Shown here: positions 17,459 to 25,771 of the stretch, piece by piece
Numbering within the stretch: position 1 is the stretch's first letter
How the letters are laid out: every line of letters starts with the position of its first letter
From: Paraburkholderia nodosa
Lineage (GTDB): Bacteria > Pseudomonadota > Gammaproteobacteria > Burkholderiales > Burkholderiaceae
DNA: 64,000 nt
Direction: 5' to 3'
NCBI RefSeq assembly: GCF_001718195.1
Contig: NZ_MCNV01000018.1
Span: forward strand, 62,001-126,000
Notes under the pieces: model-generated
Told to the model about the DNA's origin: nothing
The model's input: only the letters and a program-made list of their open reading frames with translations
Database searches by the model: none
Program-made: the position numbers and the translations under genes

Positions 17459-18322
17459 TCAGGCGAGCGAGAGCCCCTGGAGCAGCGGCGCGAGCCGGCT
17501 CGCCGTCTGCTTCATGCGGCCCACCGACTCCAGCAGTTCCTCGAGGGTCGCGCGCGCGGTCGGGGCATGCACGGCGAGCGCGGCGAGCACGCGTTTGCTG
17601 GCGGGGTCGCGCACGGGCACCGCGATCGCCACCATGCCGCGCACGAACTCTTCGTTGTCGATGCCGATGCCGCGCACCGCGAGCTGTTCAAGCTCGGCCG
17701 CGAGCGCCTTGGGGGCGGTCAGGGTGCGGTGTGTCATCTTCGTCAGCACGAGGCGTTCGAGCAGCGCGTTGCGCTCGAGCACGCTCATCTGCGAGAGAAA
17801 GAGCTTGCCGCTCGCGGTGCAGTGCAGCGGAACATGCATGCCCGGACGCATCTCCATGCGCAAGGGCTCCGTCGTCTCGACGCGCTCGATATAAAGCACG
17901 CGGTCGTCGTCGAGCGCGGTGAGATTGCAGGTTTCGCCGAGCGATTCCACGAGGGTGCGCAGCAGCACGCGGCACGAACGCGTGAAGGTGTTGTTGGCGA
18001 GGGTGGCGAGCGCGAGCTGCGCCGCCCGCGGGCCCAGCGCGATGCTGCGGTCGTGCCCGCGCGAATCGGGCATATGGATCACGTAGCCGCGCGCTTCCAG
18101 CGAATCGATGAGCCGCAGCAGCGTCGCCTTGGGAATGTGCAGCCGGGCGGACAGCTGTGAAAGCGTATACGGCTGGCCCGCGGACGCCAGTTGCTCCAGC
18201 ACCACGAGCGCGCGCAGCACGCGGGCGTCGTCCGCCGACGTCTCTTCGCGCAGCGCGGGGGCGTGGTCGTGCGCCCTGATTTGCGGTGGGGTTTGCGTCG
18301 TCGCTCGCGCTGTGTCGCGCAT
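17459..18322 (-). CDS. iseR: IclR family regulator, IseR-like
   Basis: This 287-residue IclR protein uses the ATG at 18322, preceded by AGGAGGAG; an alternative ATG seven codons upstream lacks a site. The winged HTH lies near residues 35-95 (LHIPKATLLRLIDSLEARGYVI), and the effector domain has GETCNLTALDDDRVLYIERVE and LHCTASGKLFLSQM. It heads the minus-strand set with the GMC dehydrogenase and MFS carrier and is divergent from the TauY-like gene. It therefore probably controls isethionate genes and perhaps the divergent dehydrogenase. It is a second member of the same subfamily as the SauR-like protein. Confidence 0.75.
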   Translation of the reverse strand: MRDTARATTQTPPQIRAHDHAPALREETSADDARVLRALVVLEQLASAGQPYTLSQLSARLHIPKATLLRLIDSLEARGYVIHMPDSRGHDRSIALGPRAAQLALATLANNTFTRSCRVLLRTLVESLGETCNLTALDDDRVLYIERVETTEPLRMEMRPGMHVPLHCTASGKLFLSQMSVLERNALLERLVLTKMTHRTLTAPKALAAELEQLAVRGIGIDNEEFVRGMVAIAVPVRDPASKRVLAALAVHAPTARATLEELLESVGRMKQTASRLAPLLQGLSLA

Positions 18323-18574
18323 CGGTCTCCTCCTGAAGAGCATGGAAATGAAACGAATTGTTCGAGTTTCCGGGCTTTTTTCAGTATGAGCGCAAAGTGC
18401 GCGGCGTTACGTAGCGGATTACCCCGATATGTCATGCAAATGATTCCCGCGCCGTATCAGGCCGCTGTACCAGGCGATACCGGTCCACTGGCTCTACCTG
18501 CGCAATTCTGGTCTGCCTAGAATTTTTCCCAACAGAGCGCCAAAGAACGACGACAGCTTTGCAAGGAGACAGGC

Positions 18575-18652
18575 ATGACGAACAGGCAGTCGGCAGGAAC
18601 CGCTCTCGCAGCGGAGCGTGCGAGCGTCTTCACGAAGCCTGTGGAGCATTGA
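18575..18652 (+). CDS. 25-residue upstream ORF (possible leader peptide) before tauY
   Basis: The ORF begins MTNRQSAGTALAAERASVF and ends KPVEH. It has an excellent AAGGAG at 18563-18568 and its TGA is two bases upstream of the tauY ATG. The tauY ATG itself has no clear ribosome site, so translation of this short frame probably delivers ribosomes to tauY. I do not recognise the peptide. It could be a leader, a coupling device, or the remains of a longer N-terminus. Confidence 0.45.
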   Translation: MTNRQSAGTALAAERASVFTKPVEH

Positions 18653-18654
18653 TC

Positions 18655-20070
18655 ATGGGATACAGCACAGTCGATCCCACCGCCGCCGGCTTTGCCGCGA
18701 GCGATTGTGGCTCCACGAAGTACGACCCAAGGTACGATCCGCTCGTCTCGCCGGGCCCTGGCGTCGGCAAGGATTACGCGCCGACCTACTGGGTCGCGAC
18801 GGCGGGCAGCCCGCCGCCCGACGACGGGCCCGTCACGAAAGATCTCGACGTGGATGTCGCGATCATCGGCGCGGGTTACACGGGGCTCGCCACGGCGCTC
18901 TGCCTCGCACGCGAGCATGGCATCAAGGCCGTGGTGCTGGAGGCGAACCGCACGAGCTGGGGCTGCAGCAGCCGCAATGGCGGACAGGGGCAGAACGCCT
19001 CGGGGCGCCTCTCGCGTTCGCAATGGATCGAGCGCTGGGGCAAGGATATCGCCCTGAAAATGCACGACGAGATCCAGCAGGGCTTCGATCATTTCAAGGA
19101 GCTCGTTGCCCAGATCGATTGCGATCCGCAGCCGGGCGGTCACTTCCTGATCGCCCACCGGCCGCGCATCATGGCGAAGCTCGCCGCCGAGGCGAAGGTC
19201 TGGAAGGACGTATTCGGCTACCCGTCTGAGCTATTGAGCGCGCAGACGTTTCGCCGCGAGTTCGTCGACGACCACGAGGCGGCCGGCGCGCTGCACGAGC
19301 CCGAAGGGATCGGCATTCACGCGCTGAAGCTGGCGTTCGGTTATCTGCGCCTCGCACGCGCTGCTGGCGCGAAGGTCCACACGAGCAGCCCGGTGATGGG
19401 ATGGGAGACCATCAACGGCGTGCATCACTTGCGTACGCCGGGCGGCATCGTGCGGGCGCGGGCGGTTGGCATTGCGACTGGTGCATACACGGCGCAGACG
19501 CTGCATCCCACGCTGCGCAGCAAGGTCATGCCGATTCTCTCTAACTCGATGGTTACGCGTCCGCTTACCGAAGCCGAGATTGCCGCTTGCGGCTTTCGGA
19601 CGACTCAGGTGCTTACGGATACGCGCACGTTGCGCTTTTACTATCGGTTCTTGCCCGATTTGCGATTGCAGATTGGCAGCCGTAGCGCGATTACCGGCGA
19701 GGATGCGCCTAATCCGCGGCATCTCGAGCTGCTCAAGGAAGGCATGGCGCGCAAGTTTCCGGCGCTGCGTGGCGTGCAGATCGATTATTCGTGGTGGGGG
19801 TGGGTCGATGTGAGCCATGACATGATGCCTCGGGTGTGTCAGCCCGATCCGCGGCAATCGGTGTTTTACGCACTTGGCTATGGGGGTAATGGCGTGTCTT
19901 ATTCTCAGCAGGCGGGGAGGCGGCTTGCTGAGCGTATCGCGGGTAAGGGTGGACAGCTTACGCTGCCGATTTTTACTACGCCGTTGCCTGGGCATCCGTT
20001 TGCGCCGTTCCGGCGGATCGGGCAGAGGATGCTTTATTGGCAGTATTTCAGGCGGGATGAGAAGGCTTGA
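18655..20070 (+). CDS. tauY: FAD-dependent amine oxidoreductase (DAO family), candidate taurine dehydrogenase large subunit TauY
   Basis: This 471-residue flavoprotein has VDVAIIGAGYTGLATALCLA (FAD dinucleotide fold) after a roughly 60-residue N-terminal extension, and the family's GCSSRNGGQ block. The C-terminal half has the DAO fold with WWGWVDVSHDMMP and ALGYGGNGVSYSQQAGRRLAE. Such proteins oxidise the C-N bond of amines or amino acids (glycine oxidase, gamma-glutamylputrescine oxidase, TauY). Presence of TauR-, TauABC- and Xsc-type genes makes deamination of taurine to sulfoacetaldehyde the best guess. N-methyltaurine or another amine is possible. The ATG at 18655 lacks its own ribosome site and sits behind a short ORF. 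Confidence 0.65.
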   Translation: MGYSTVDPTAAGFAASDCGSTKYDPRYDPLVSPGPGVGKDYAPTYWVATAGSPPPDDGPVTKDLDVDVAIIGAGYTGLATALCLAREHGIKAVVLEANRTSWGCSSRNGGQGQNASGRLSRSQWIERWGKDIALKMHDEIQQGFDHFKELVAQIDCDPQPGGHFLIAHRPRIMAKLAAEAKVWKDVFGYPSELLSAQTFRREFVDDHEAAGALHEPEGIGIHALKLAFGYLRLARAAGAKVHTSSPVMGWETINGVHHLRTPGGIVRARAVGIATGAYTAQTLHPTLRSKVMPILSNSMVTRPLTEAEIAACGFRTTQVLTDTRTLRFYYRFLPDLRLQIGSRSAITGEDAPNPRHLELLKEGMARKFPALRGVQIDYSWWGWVDVSHDMMPRVCQPDPRQSVFYALGYGGNGVSYSQQAGRRLAERIAGKGGQLTLPIFTTPLPGHPFAPFRRIGQRMLYWQYFRRDEKA

Positions 20071-20071
20071 A

Positions 20072-20637
20072 GGTTTGGGTTTTGAGTTTTCTTGTGTTCG
20101 CGTCGGTCTGCAGGCGTTGCCCCTGTGCGGGGCGGCACCTACTTTCTTTGCGGCGGCAAAGAAAGTAGGCAAAGAAAGCCGCTCAAACCGCCAGCGCCTG
20201 CCACAGTTCACATCTCGACGTACATGGTGAATGGCTCCGGAGCGTCTGTCACCTCTCGCCCCCAAACGGAGTGACAAGGCGCTCATCCTTCCGGCGGCGC
20301 TCCGCGCGCCGAAGGGCATAACCAAACACCAACGGGGCACGAGTTTTCGCGAATGCACATTCATGCCCCCCGTTTTCCCTTGCAGACCCAACCGCAGCGC
20401 GCGAAGCGAGCAGCGGGATGAATGAGCGCCTTGTCACTGACATTGAAGGTGCGAGGCGACAGACGCTCCGGAGCCATTCACCATTTATGGCGAGATGTGA
20501 ACTGTGGCAGGCATTAGCGGTGTGAGCGGCTTTCTTTGCCTACTTTCTTTGCCGCCGCAAAGAAAGTAGGTGCCGCCCCGCACAGGGGCAACCCAGGCAG
20601 ACCGACGCGAACACAAGAAAACCCACAAAACCCAAAA
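20072..20637. repeat. Large imperfect palindrome (about 565 bp) of Burkholderiaceae-type intergenic repeats
   Basis: The left arm, about 20072-20258, and the right arm, about 20452-20637, are near-identical inverted copies of about 185 bp. Each contains the small dyad TACTTTCTTTGC...GCAAAGAAAGTA, the block GGCACC...GCCCCTGTGCGGGG, and AATGGCTCCGGAGCGTCTGTC. An inner pair, GTGACAAGGCGCTCAT and its complement (about 20270-20285 and 20421-20436), continues the symmetry. The centre has short open frames on both strands with no ribosome site; I treat them as non-genic. It fills the gap between tauY and the permease and may terminate tauY transcription. From memory, similar blocks recur between genes in Paraburkholderia. 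Confidence 0.8.
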
Positions 20638-20700
20638 CAAAAAAAAAGCGCCACCCAAAAAGGCGCGCCGAAAACCGAATCCGATATCTGTGGAGGTGAC

Positions 20701-22170
20701 ATGCAACCCCCGAAGGAAAACCAGGAACTGAAGTGCGGCCTAAAGCAGCGCCACATGACGATGATCGCGCTAGGCGGCGTGATAGGCGCCGGCCTCTTTG
20801 TCGGCAGCGGCGTCGTGATCCAGCAAACCGGCCCCGCCGCCGTGCTCTCCTTCCTCATCACCGGCGGCCTCGTCGTGCTAGTCATGCGCATGCTCGGCGA
20901 AATGGCCTGCGCCATGCCCGCAGTCGGTTCGTTCTACGAATATGCACGCCTCGCCTTCGCCACCTGGCGCGGACCGGGCAAGCTGGCCGGCTTCCTCACC
21001 GGCTGGATGTACTGGTACTTCTGGGTCATCGTGGTCGCCGTCGAGGCGGTGGCAGGCGCCAAGCTCGTCCAGTTCTGGCTGCCCGACGCGCCCGCGTGGC
21101 TCATCAGCCTCGTATTGCTCGTGCTCCTGAGCGCAACGAACCTGATCTCGGTGGGCAGCTACGGCGAATTCGAATTCTGGTTCTCCTCGATCAAGGTCGC
21201 GGCGATCATCGTTTTCCTCTTTCTCGGCGGCCTCTATGTCCTTGGATTGTGGCCATCGTCGCTGCATACGACTGCCGTATTGCCGACGCTGCTCGGCCAT
21301 GGCGGCCTCATGCCGAAGGGCATCGGGCCGGTGTTGAGCGGTGCCGTCGCGGCAACGGGCTTTTACTTCGGCGCGGAGATCGTCACGATCGCGGCGGCCG
21401 AGGCGCGCGAGCCCGCCAGGGCCGTCGCGAAGGCCACGAACTCGGTCATCACGCGCGTGCTCGTGTTCTACGTGGGTTCCGTGCTGCTCGTGGTCGCGCT
21501 CGTGCCGTGGAATTCGCCGGCCATGTCGACGCCCTATGTGAGCGCGCTCCAGGTGATGGGCTTGCCCGCCGCCGCGAACATCATGAACGCGATCGTGCTG
21601 ACCGCCGTGCTCTCCGCGCTCAACTCGGGGCTCTATGCGGCCTCGCGCATGCTGTTCGCACTGACCCGCCACGGCGACGCCCCGGCGGCGCTCGCGAAAG
21701 TCAACCGTCGTGGCGTGCCGGTGCGCGCGATCCTGCTTGGCACCGTGTTCGGCTATGTGTCGGTCGTGATGTCGTACGTGTCGCCGGATACGGTGTTCGC
21801 GTTCCTCGTCAACTCGTATGGCACGGTCGCGATCTTCGTCTATCTGCTGATTGCCCTGTCGCAACTGCGCCTGCGCAAGCGCCTCGATCAGGCAGCCGTT
21901 GGCGAACTGCGCGTGAAGATGTGGTGCTTCCCCTACCTCACGTGGGTGGCGATTGCCGGCATGGTGGGCACTCTCGTCGCGATGGCGTTCATCCCCGAGC
22001 AGCGCAAGCCGCTCTGGCTTGGCGTGGCGAGCCTCGCCGTGCTGCTCCTCACCTATGCATGGTTGCAGCGCCGCGCGCGCATCCGCGAGCGTGCCCGCGA
22101 GTACGCGCCGTCCTTCGCGACGTGGCCGCCCGCCGCAACCGGGACGGGCGCGGGCCGCTACGGCAAATGA
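20701..22170 (+). CDS. Amino acid permease (APC superfamily, GABA/aromatic amino acid permease type)
   Basis: This 489-residue protein has twelve membrane spans, the amino-acid transporter start KCGLKQRHMTMIALGGVIGAG and the consensus GEMACAMPAVGSFYEYA. The ATG at 20701 has GGAGGT at 20692-20697. An open frame extending upstream translates the flanking repeat and is not real. Proton-coupled members import GABA, proline, beta-alanine and similar compounds. Between a TauY-like dehydrogenase and CobST-like genes, it could import taurine or a related amine, but the neighbouring ABC system already offers that. The cobS-like gene follows 44 bp later, probably in the same operon. Confidence 0.85.
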   Translation: MQPPKENQELKCGLKQRHMTMIALGGVIGAGLFVGSGVVIQQTGPAAVLSFLITGGLVVLVMRMLGEMACAMPAVGSFYEYARLAFATWRGPGKLAGFLTGWMYWYFWVIVVAVEAVAGAKLVQFWLPDAPAWLISLVLLVLLSATNLISVGSYGEFEFWFSSIKVAAIIVFLFLGGLYVLGLWPSSLHTTAVLPTLLGHGGLMPKGIGPVLSGAVAATGFYFGAEIVTIAAAEAREPARAVAKATNSVITRVLVFYVGSVLLVVALVPWNSPAMSTPYVSALQVMGLPAAANIMNAIVLTAVLSALNSGLYAASRMLFALTRHGDAPAALAKVNRRGVPVRAILLGTVFGYVSVVMSYVSPDTVFAFLVNSYGTVAIFVYLLIALSQLRLRKRLDQAAVGELRVKMWCFPYLTWVAIAGMVGTLVAMAFIPEQRKPLWLGVASLAVLLLTYAWLQRRARIRERAREYAPSFATWPPAATGTGAGRYGK

Positions 22171-22214
22171 ATCCGCAGCCTGCATGCAGTCATGAACGTG
22201 ACAAGGAGAACGCG

Positions 22215-23225
22215 ATGACCACGGAACGCGCGATGGAGGGCCCGGACCGCCTGGTGTCGGTGCGCGAACGCTTCGGCTTCGATTCGAATCTCAGGGTGCC
22301 GGCCTTCGGAGGCGAGCGCGACGCCCACGTGCCGGACGTCGATGAGGCCTATCGCTTCAACCCCGAAGTCACGCTCGCGATACTCGCCGGCTTCACGCGC
22401 AACCGGCGGGTGATGGTGCAGGGGCTCCACGGCACGGGCAAGTCCACACATATCGAACAGGTCGCCGCGCGCCTGAACTGGCCCTGCGTGCGCGTGAATC
22501 TCGACGGCCATATCAGCCGGCTCGATCTCGTCGGCAAGGACGCGATCGTGGTGCGCGACGGCCGCCAGGTCACGGAGTTCCAGGAAGGCATCGTGCCGTG
22601 GGCGCTGCAGCGTCCGGTCGCGCTGATCTTCGACGAATACGATGCGGGGCGCCCCGACGTGATGTTCGTGATACAGCGCATTCTCGAGCGCGACGGCAGC
22701 TTCACGCTGCTCGACCAGAATCGCGTGATCCGCCCGCACGCCCACTTCCGCCTTTTCGCGACCACCAATACGATCGGCCTCGGCAATCTCAACGGCCTGT
22801 ATCACGGCACGCAAATGCTGAATCACGCGCAGATGGACCGCTGGAACGTGGTCGCCACGCTCAACTACCTGCCGCGCGAGGAAGAGGCCGGCATCGTGCT
22901 CGCCCGCGTGCCGGAGATGACCGACGACGCGGGCCGCCAACTCGTCGATTCGATGATCAGCATGGCGGCAATGACGCGCAAAGGCTTCGCGACCGGCGAT
23001 CTCTCCACGCTGATGTCGCCGCGCACCGTGATCGACTGGGCCGAAAACTGCCAGATTTTCCGCGATCCCGCGCTGGCGTTCCGGCTCACGTTCCTGAACA
23101 AATGCGACGAGGCGGAGCGGCCGATCGTCGCCGAGTATTACCAGCGCTGCTTTGGCGTCGAGCTGGACCCAGCGTCCACAGCGAAGGGCGGGGAGGGCGG
23201 CGAACCGCGGGAGCCGCGCGCGTGA
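22215..23225 (+). CDS. CobS-like AAA+ ATPase (MoxR class)
   Basis: This 336-residue protein has the CobS/MoxR AAA+ architecture. Walker A is GLHGTGKS at residues 70-77, Walker B is VALIFDEYDAG from about 135, followed by sensor ATTNTIGLGN. An N-terminal RERFGFDSNLRVPAFG segment is typical of CobS. The ATG has AAGGAG at 22203-22208. In aerobic cobalamin synthesis CobS and CobT power the CobN chelatase, but no cobN or other cob gene is present. MoxR-type ATPases with VWA partners also mature metalloenzymes (CoxD/CoxE, NorQ/NorD, CbbQ/CbbO). Here the pair may mature one of the island's oxidoreductases. It overlaps the next gene by four bases (GTGA). Confidence 0.85.
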   Translation: MTTERAMEGPDRLVSVRERFGFDSNLRVPAFGGERDAHVPDVDEAYRFNPEVTLAILAGFTRNRRVMVQGLHGTGKSTHIEQVAARLNWPCVRVNLDGHISRLDLVGKDAIVVRDGRQVTEFQEGIVPWALQRPVALIFDEYDAGRPDVMFVIQRILERDGSFTLLDQNRVIRPHAHFRLFATTNTIGLGNLNGLYHGTQMLNHAQMDRWNVVATLNYLPREEEAGIVLARVPEMTDDAGRQLVDSMISMAAMTRKGFATGDLSTLMSPRTVIDWAENCQIFRDPALAFRLTFLNKCDEAERPIVAEYYQRCFGVELDPASTAKGGEGGEPREPRA

Positions 23226-24949
23226 GCACCACGCCCACACCCGAGGCTGTGCGCACCGCGCTGCGGCGCGAGTCGCTATGCGCGGCCGCCGTGCGCGCGC
23301 TCACCGGCGACGCCGCGCTCCACTATCGCGGTGGCCGGCTTTGCCGCGAGTCGCGGCCCTTGCCGCTCTATGCGCCGCATCTGCGCAGCAACGTCTACGA
23401 GGACGAGTTCGCCTCGCTGCGCGGTGCCGCGGACGCGGCCGCGCAACGGCTTCGCCATTCCGACGCGGCTTTGCACCGCCTGCTGGCTCCCGAGGCGCCG
23501 ACCGAGCGGCTGCTGTTCGATTTGTTCGAGCAAGTGCGCTGCGAGGCGCAATTGCCGCCCGGCATGCCGGGACTCGCGCACAACCTGCGACATCGCTTCG
23601 AAACGTGGTCGCGCGCATATTGCCGGGCGGGCTTGACCGAAGGCCATCTCGGCATCCTGCTCTATACGGTGGCGCAGATCGTCTGGTCGCGCGTGAGCGG
23701 CTGGCCCGTGCTCGACGAGACCGAGGATCTGATCGAAGCGACGCGCGCCGGCATCGTGCCTGCAATCGGCGTGCAGCTTGCGGGGCTGCGTACGACTCGC
23801 GCAGATCAACGCGCCTATGCGGCGCATGCGCGCGAGCTGGCGCGCCGCGTCGCGATGATGCTCGACGATGCGCGCGCGGCAAATGCAGGGGACGACGCCG
23901 AGGAAGCGCACGCACCCGACGACGCCTTGACGTCGTTCTCGCTGTGGGTCGACTTCGACGAAACGAGTGTCGAGCTGCCCGCACTCGCGCCGACCGGCGT
24001 GAGCCGCGTGCTGGCCGAAGCGGCGAATGGCTATCGCGCATACACGACGCAGTACGACCGCGAGATCCGGCCCGCCACGCGCGTGCGCGAAGCGCTGCTG
24101 CGCGAGTATCGCGAGCGGCTCGATGAGCGCATCGCCGCGTGCGGCATCAACGTTGCGCGCCTGGCGCGCGCGCTGCAGACGGCGATTGCGGTGCCGCAGC
24201 GCGATGGCTGGCTTTTCGGCGAAGAGGACGGCCGCATCGACGGCAGACGCCTCGCGCAGGTCGTCAGCTCGCCCGCAGAGCGCCGCGTGTTCAGGCGCGA
24301 GCGATTCGAGCCGCGCAGCGATTGCGTAGTGGGCTTCCTGATCGATTGCTCGGGGTCGATGAAGGCGCATATCGAGCCCGTCGCGATGATGGTCGATCTG
24401 CTCGCCCGTGCATGCGAGCAGGCGGGAATCGCGACCGAAGTGCTCGGCTTCACGACGCTCGCCTGGAACGGCGGCCGTGCGCGTGCGGACTGGCTCGCGG
24501 GCGGGCGGCCACCGCATCCGGGGCGCCTGAACGAGACCTGCCACATGGTGTTCAAGTCCGCCGACGAGAGCTGGCGGCGCGCTCGCCCGGCCATCGCCGC
24601 GCTGCTCAAGGCGGACCTGTTTCGCGAGGGCGTGGACGGGGAGGCCGTCGAATGGGCATGCGCGCGGCTCGCGGGCCGCGCCGAGGCGCGGCGCATTCTC
24701 GTCGTGATTTCGGACGGCAGCCCGATGGACACGGCCACGGCGCAGACGAACGACGCGTTCTATCTCGACAATCACCTGAAGGAGGTGGTCGCGCGCCACG
24801 AGGCAATGCGCGACGTCGACGTGATCGGGCTCGGTGTCGGGCTGGACCTCAGTCCTTACTACCGGCATTGCGTTGCGCTCGACTCCGCTGAGCCTCTGGA
24901 CATGAAGCGGCTGGTCGCTCTCGCGCAATGGATCGGTGCGCCGCGTTAG
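23222..24949 (+). CDS. CobT-like protein with von Willebrand factor A domain
   Basis: This 575-residue protein starts at a GTG overlapping the CobS-like stop. Its N-terminal half (about 1-350) is CobT-like, with a short acidic, Ala-rich linker near 218-235. The C-terminal VWA domain has the MIDAS motif DCSGSM with Asp375, Ser377 and Ser379, and VISDGSPMDT further on. CobT forms a chaperone-like complex with the CobS hexamer and inserts cobalt through CobN. Without CobN nearby the target is unknown. It is convergent with tauE, with a 60-bp gap. Confidence 0.85.
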   Translation: MSTTPTPEAVRTALRRESLCAAAVRALTGDAALHYRGGRLCRESRPLPLYAPHLRSNVYEDEFASLRGAADAAAQRLRHSDAALHRLLAPEAPTERLLFDLFEQVRCEAQLPPGMPGLAHNLRHRFETWSRAYCRAGLTEGHLGILLYTVAQIVWSRVSGWPVLDETEDLIEATRAGIVPAIGVQLAGLRTTRADQRAYAAHARELARRVAMMLDDARAANAGDDAEEAHAPDDALTSFSLWVDFDETSVELPALAPTGVSRVLAEAANGYRAYTTQYDREIRPATRVREALLREYRERLDERIAACGINVARLARALQTAIAVPQRDGWLFGEEDGRIDGRRLAQVVSSPAERRVFRRERFEPRSDCVVGFLIDCSGSMKAHIEPVAMMVDLLARACEQAGIATEVLGFTTLAWNGGRARADWLAGGRPPHPGRLNETCHMVFKSADESWRRARPAIAALLKADLFREGVDGEAVEWACARLAGRAEARRILVVISDGSPMDTATAQTNDAFYLDNHLKEVVARHEAMRDVDVIGLGVGLDLSPYYRHCVALDSAEPLDMKRLVALAQWIGAPR

Positions 24950-25009
24950 TGCGATGGAGGCACCCTGTGCACAGGTGTCGATTCCTGCACGGGCCATCCG
25001 CAGCTCACA

Positions 25010-25771
25010 TCAAACCAACAGTTCCTTCATCGCACACAGCACGAGCGAGGCGCCGATGATCATCAGCACGCCGAACGCCAGCCTGCGCATCGCGAGGGAA
25101 GACAGCGGCGGCGGGTAGTGGCGCGCCGCGAGCGTCATCAGCATCACGACCGGCGCGGCGAGCGCGGCCTCGATGCAGATCGAAGCGGGAAGCTCGCCCT
25201 CCCAGGCGCTGAACATCACACGTACAAGCGACGTCACCGTGAAGAGCAGGATCAACGCGCAGCGAATCTCGATCAGCTTGAGCGGCTGGCGATAGAACTG
25301 GAAGATGAGCGGCGGCCCGGACACGCCGAACATGCCGCTCAGCAGGCCGCCGAATACGCCGCTCACGAAAAAGCTGCGGTTCCCCGAGCGTTGGGCGAGC
25401 GGCACGGGCCGCAGCGCGGCGCTCAAACCGCCATACAGCACGACGGCGCCGAGCAGCAATTGCAGCATGCCGGAGGCCGAGGCGCTCAGGTAGTCGAGCA
25501 CCATCACGCCCACTACGACCGAAGGCAGCACGCCGAGCGTCGCGGCGCCCACGGCCCGCCAGTCGATATGGTGGAGCTTGCCGGGCAGTGCGGCCGCGCT
25601 GTTCGCGAGCGTAACGAGGCTCAGCAGGGTGGCGATGCTTGCGAGCGGCGCGAGGCTGAAGCCGCTCGTGGCGCCCATCACGATCATGCTGAGGCCGAAG
25701 CCCGTGATCGTCTGAAAATAACTGGCTGCGCCGATCAAGGCGATCAGCACCAGGACCTTCTCATGCGTCAT
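25010..25771 (-). CDS. tauE: TauE/SafE family sulfite (sulfonate) exporter
   Basis: This 253-residue protein has about eight hydrophobic spans and the TauE/SafE layout: FQTITGFGLSMIVMGA in the first half and GGLLSGMFGVSGPPLIFQFY in the second, the two related repeats of the family. It starts in the pta stop codon (ATGA overlap at 25768-25771), so the two are co-translated. TauE/SafE proteins next to xsc are proposed to export the sulfite released by Xsc. A sulfite oxidase (SoeABC-like) is also encoded, so the cell appears to have two ways to dispose of sulfite. Confidence 0.85.
   Translation of the reverse strand: MTHEKVLVLIALIGAASYFQTITGFGLSMIVMGATSGFSLAPLASIATLLSLVTLANSAAALPGKLHHIDWRAVGAATLGVLPSVVVGVMVLDYLSASASGMLQLLLGAVVLYGGLSAALRPVPLAQRSGNRSFFVSGVFGGLLSGMFGVSGPPLIFQFYRQPLKLIEIRCALILLFTVTSLVRVMFSAWEGELPASICIEAALAAPVVMLMTLAARHYPPPLSSLAMRRLAFGVLMIIGASLVLCAMKELLV

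Noticed and set aside
20231..20443. Short open frames on both strands in the centre of the palindrome
   Set aside because: They have no ribosome sites and follow the repeat sequence; similar frames recur wherever this repeat occurs, as I recall, and are likely annotation artefacts.
20536..20700. N-terminal extension of the permease reading through the repeat
   Set aside because: The extra residues (PTFFAAAKKVGAAPHRGN type) translate the intergenic repeat; a proper GGAGGT site and consensus N-terminus begin at 20701.
22215..24949. True aerobic cobaltochelatase CobST operon
   Set aside because: No cobN and no other cobalamin genes are present in 64 kb, so the vitamin B12 role is not supported by context, although it cannot be excluded genome-wide.
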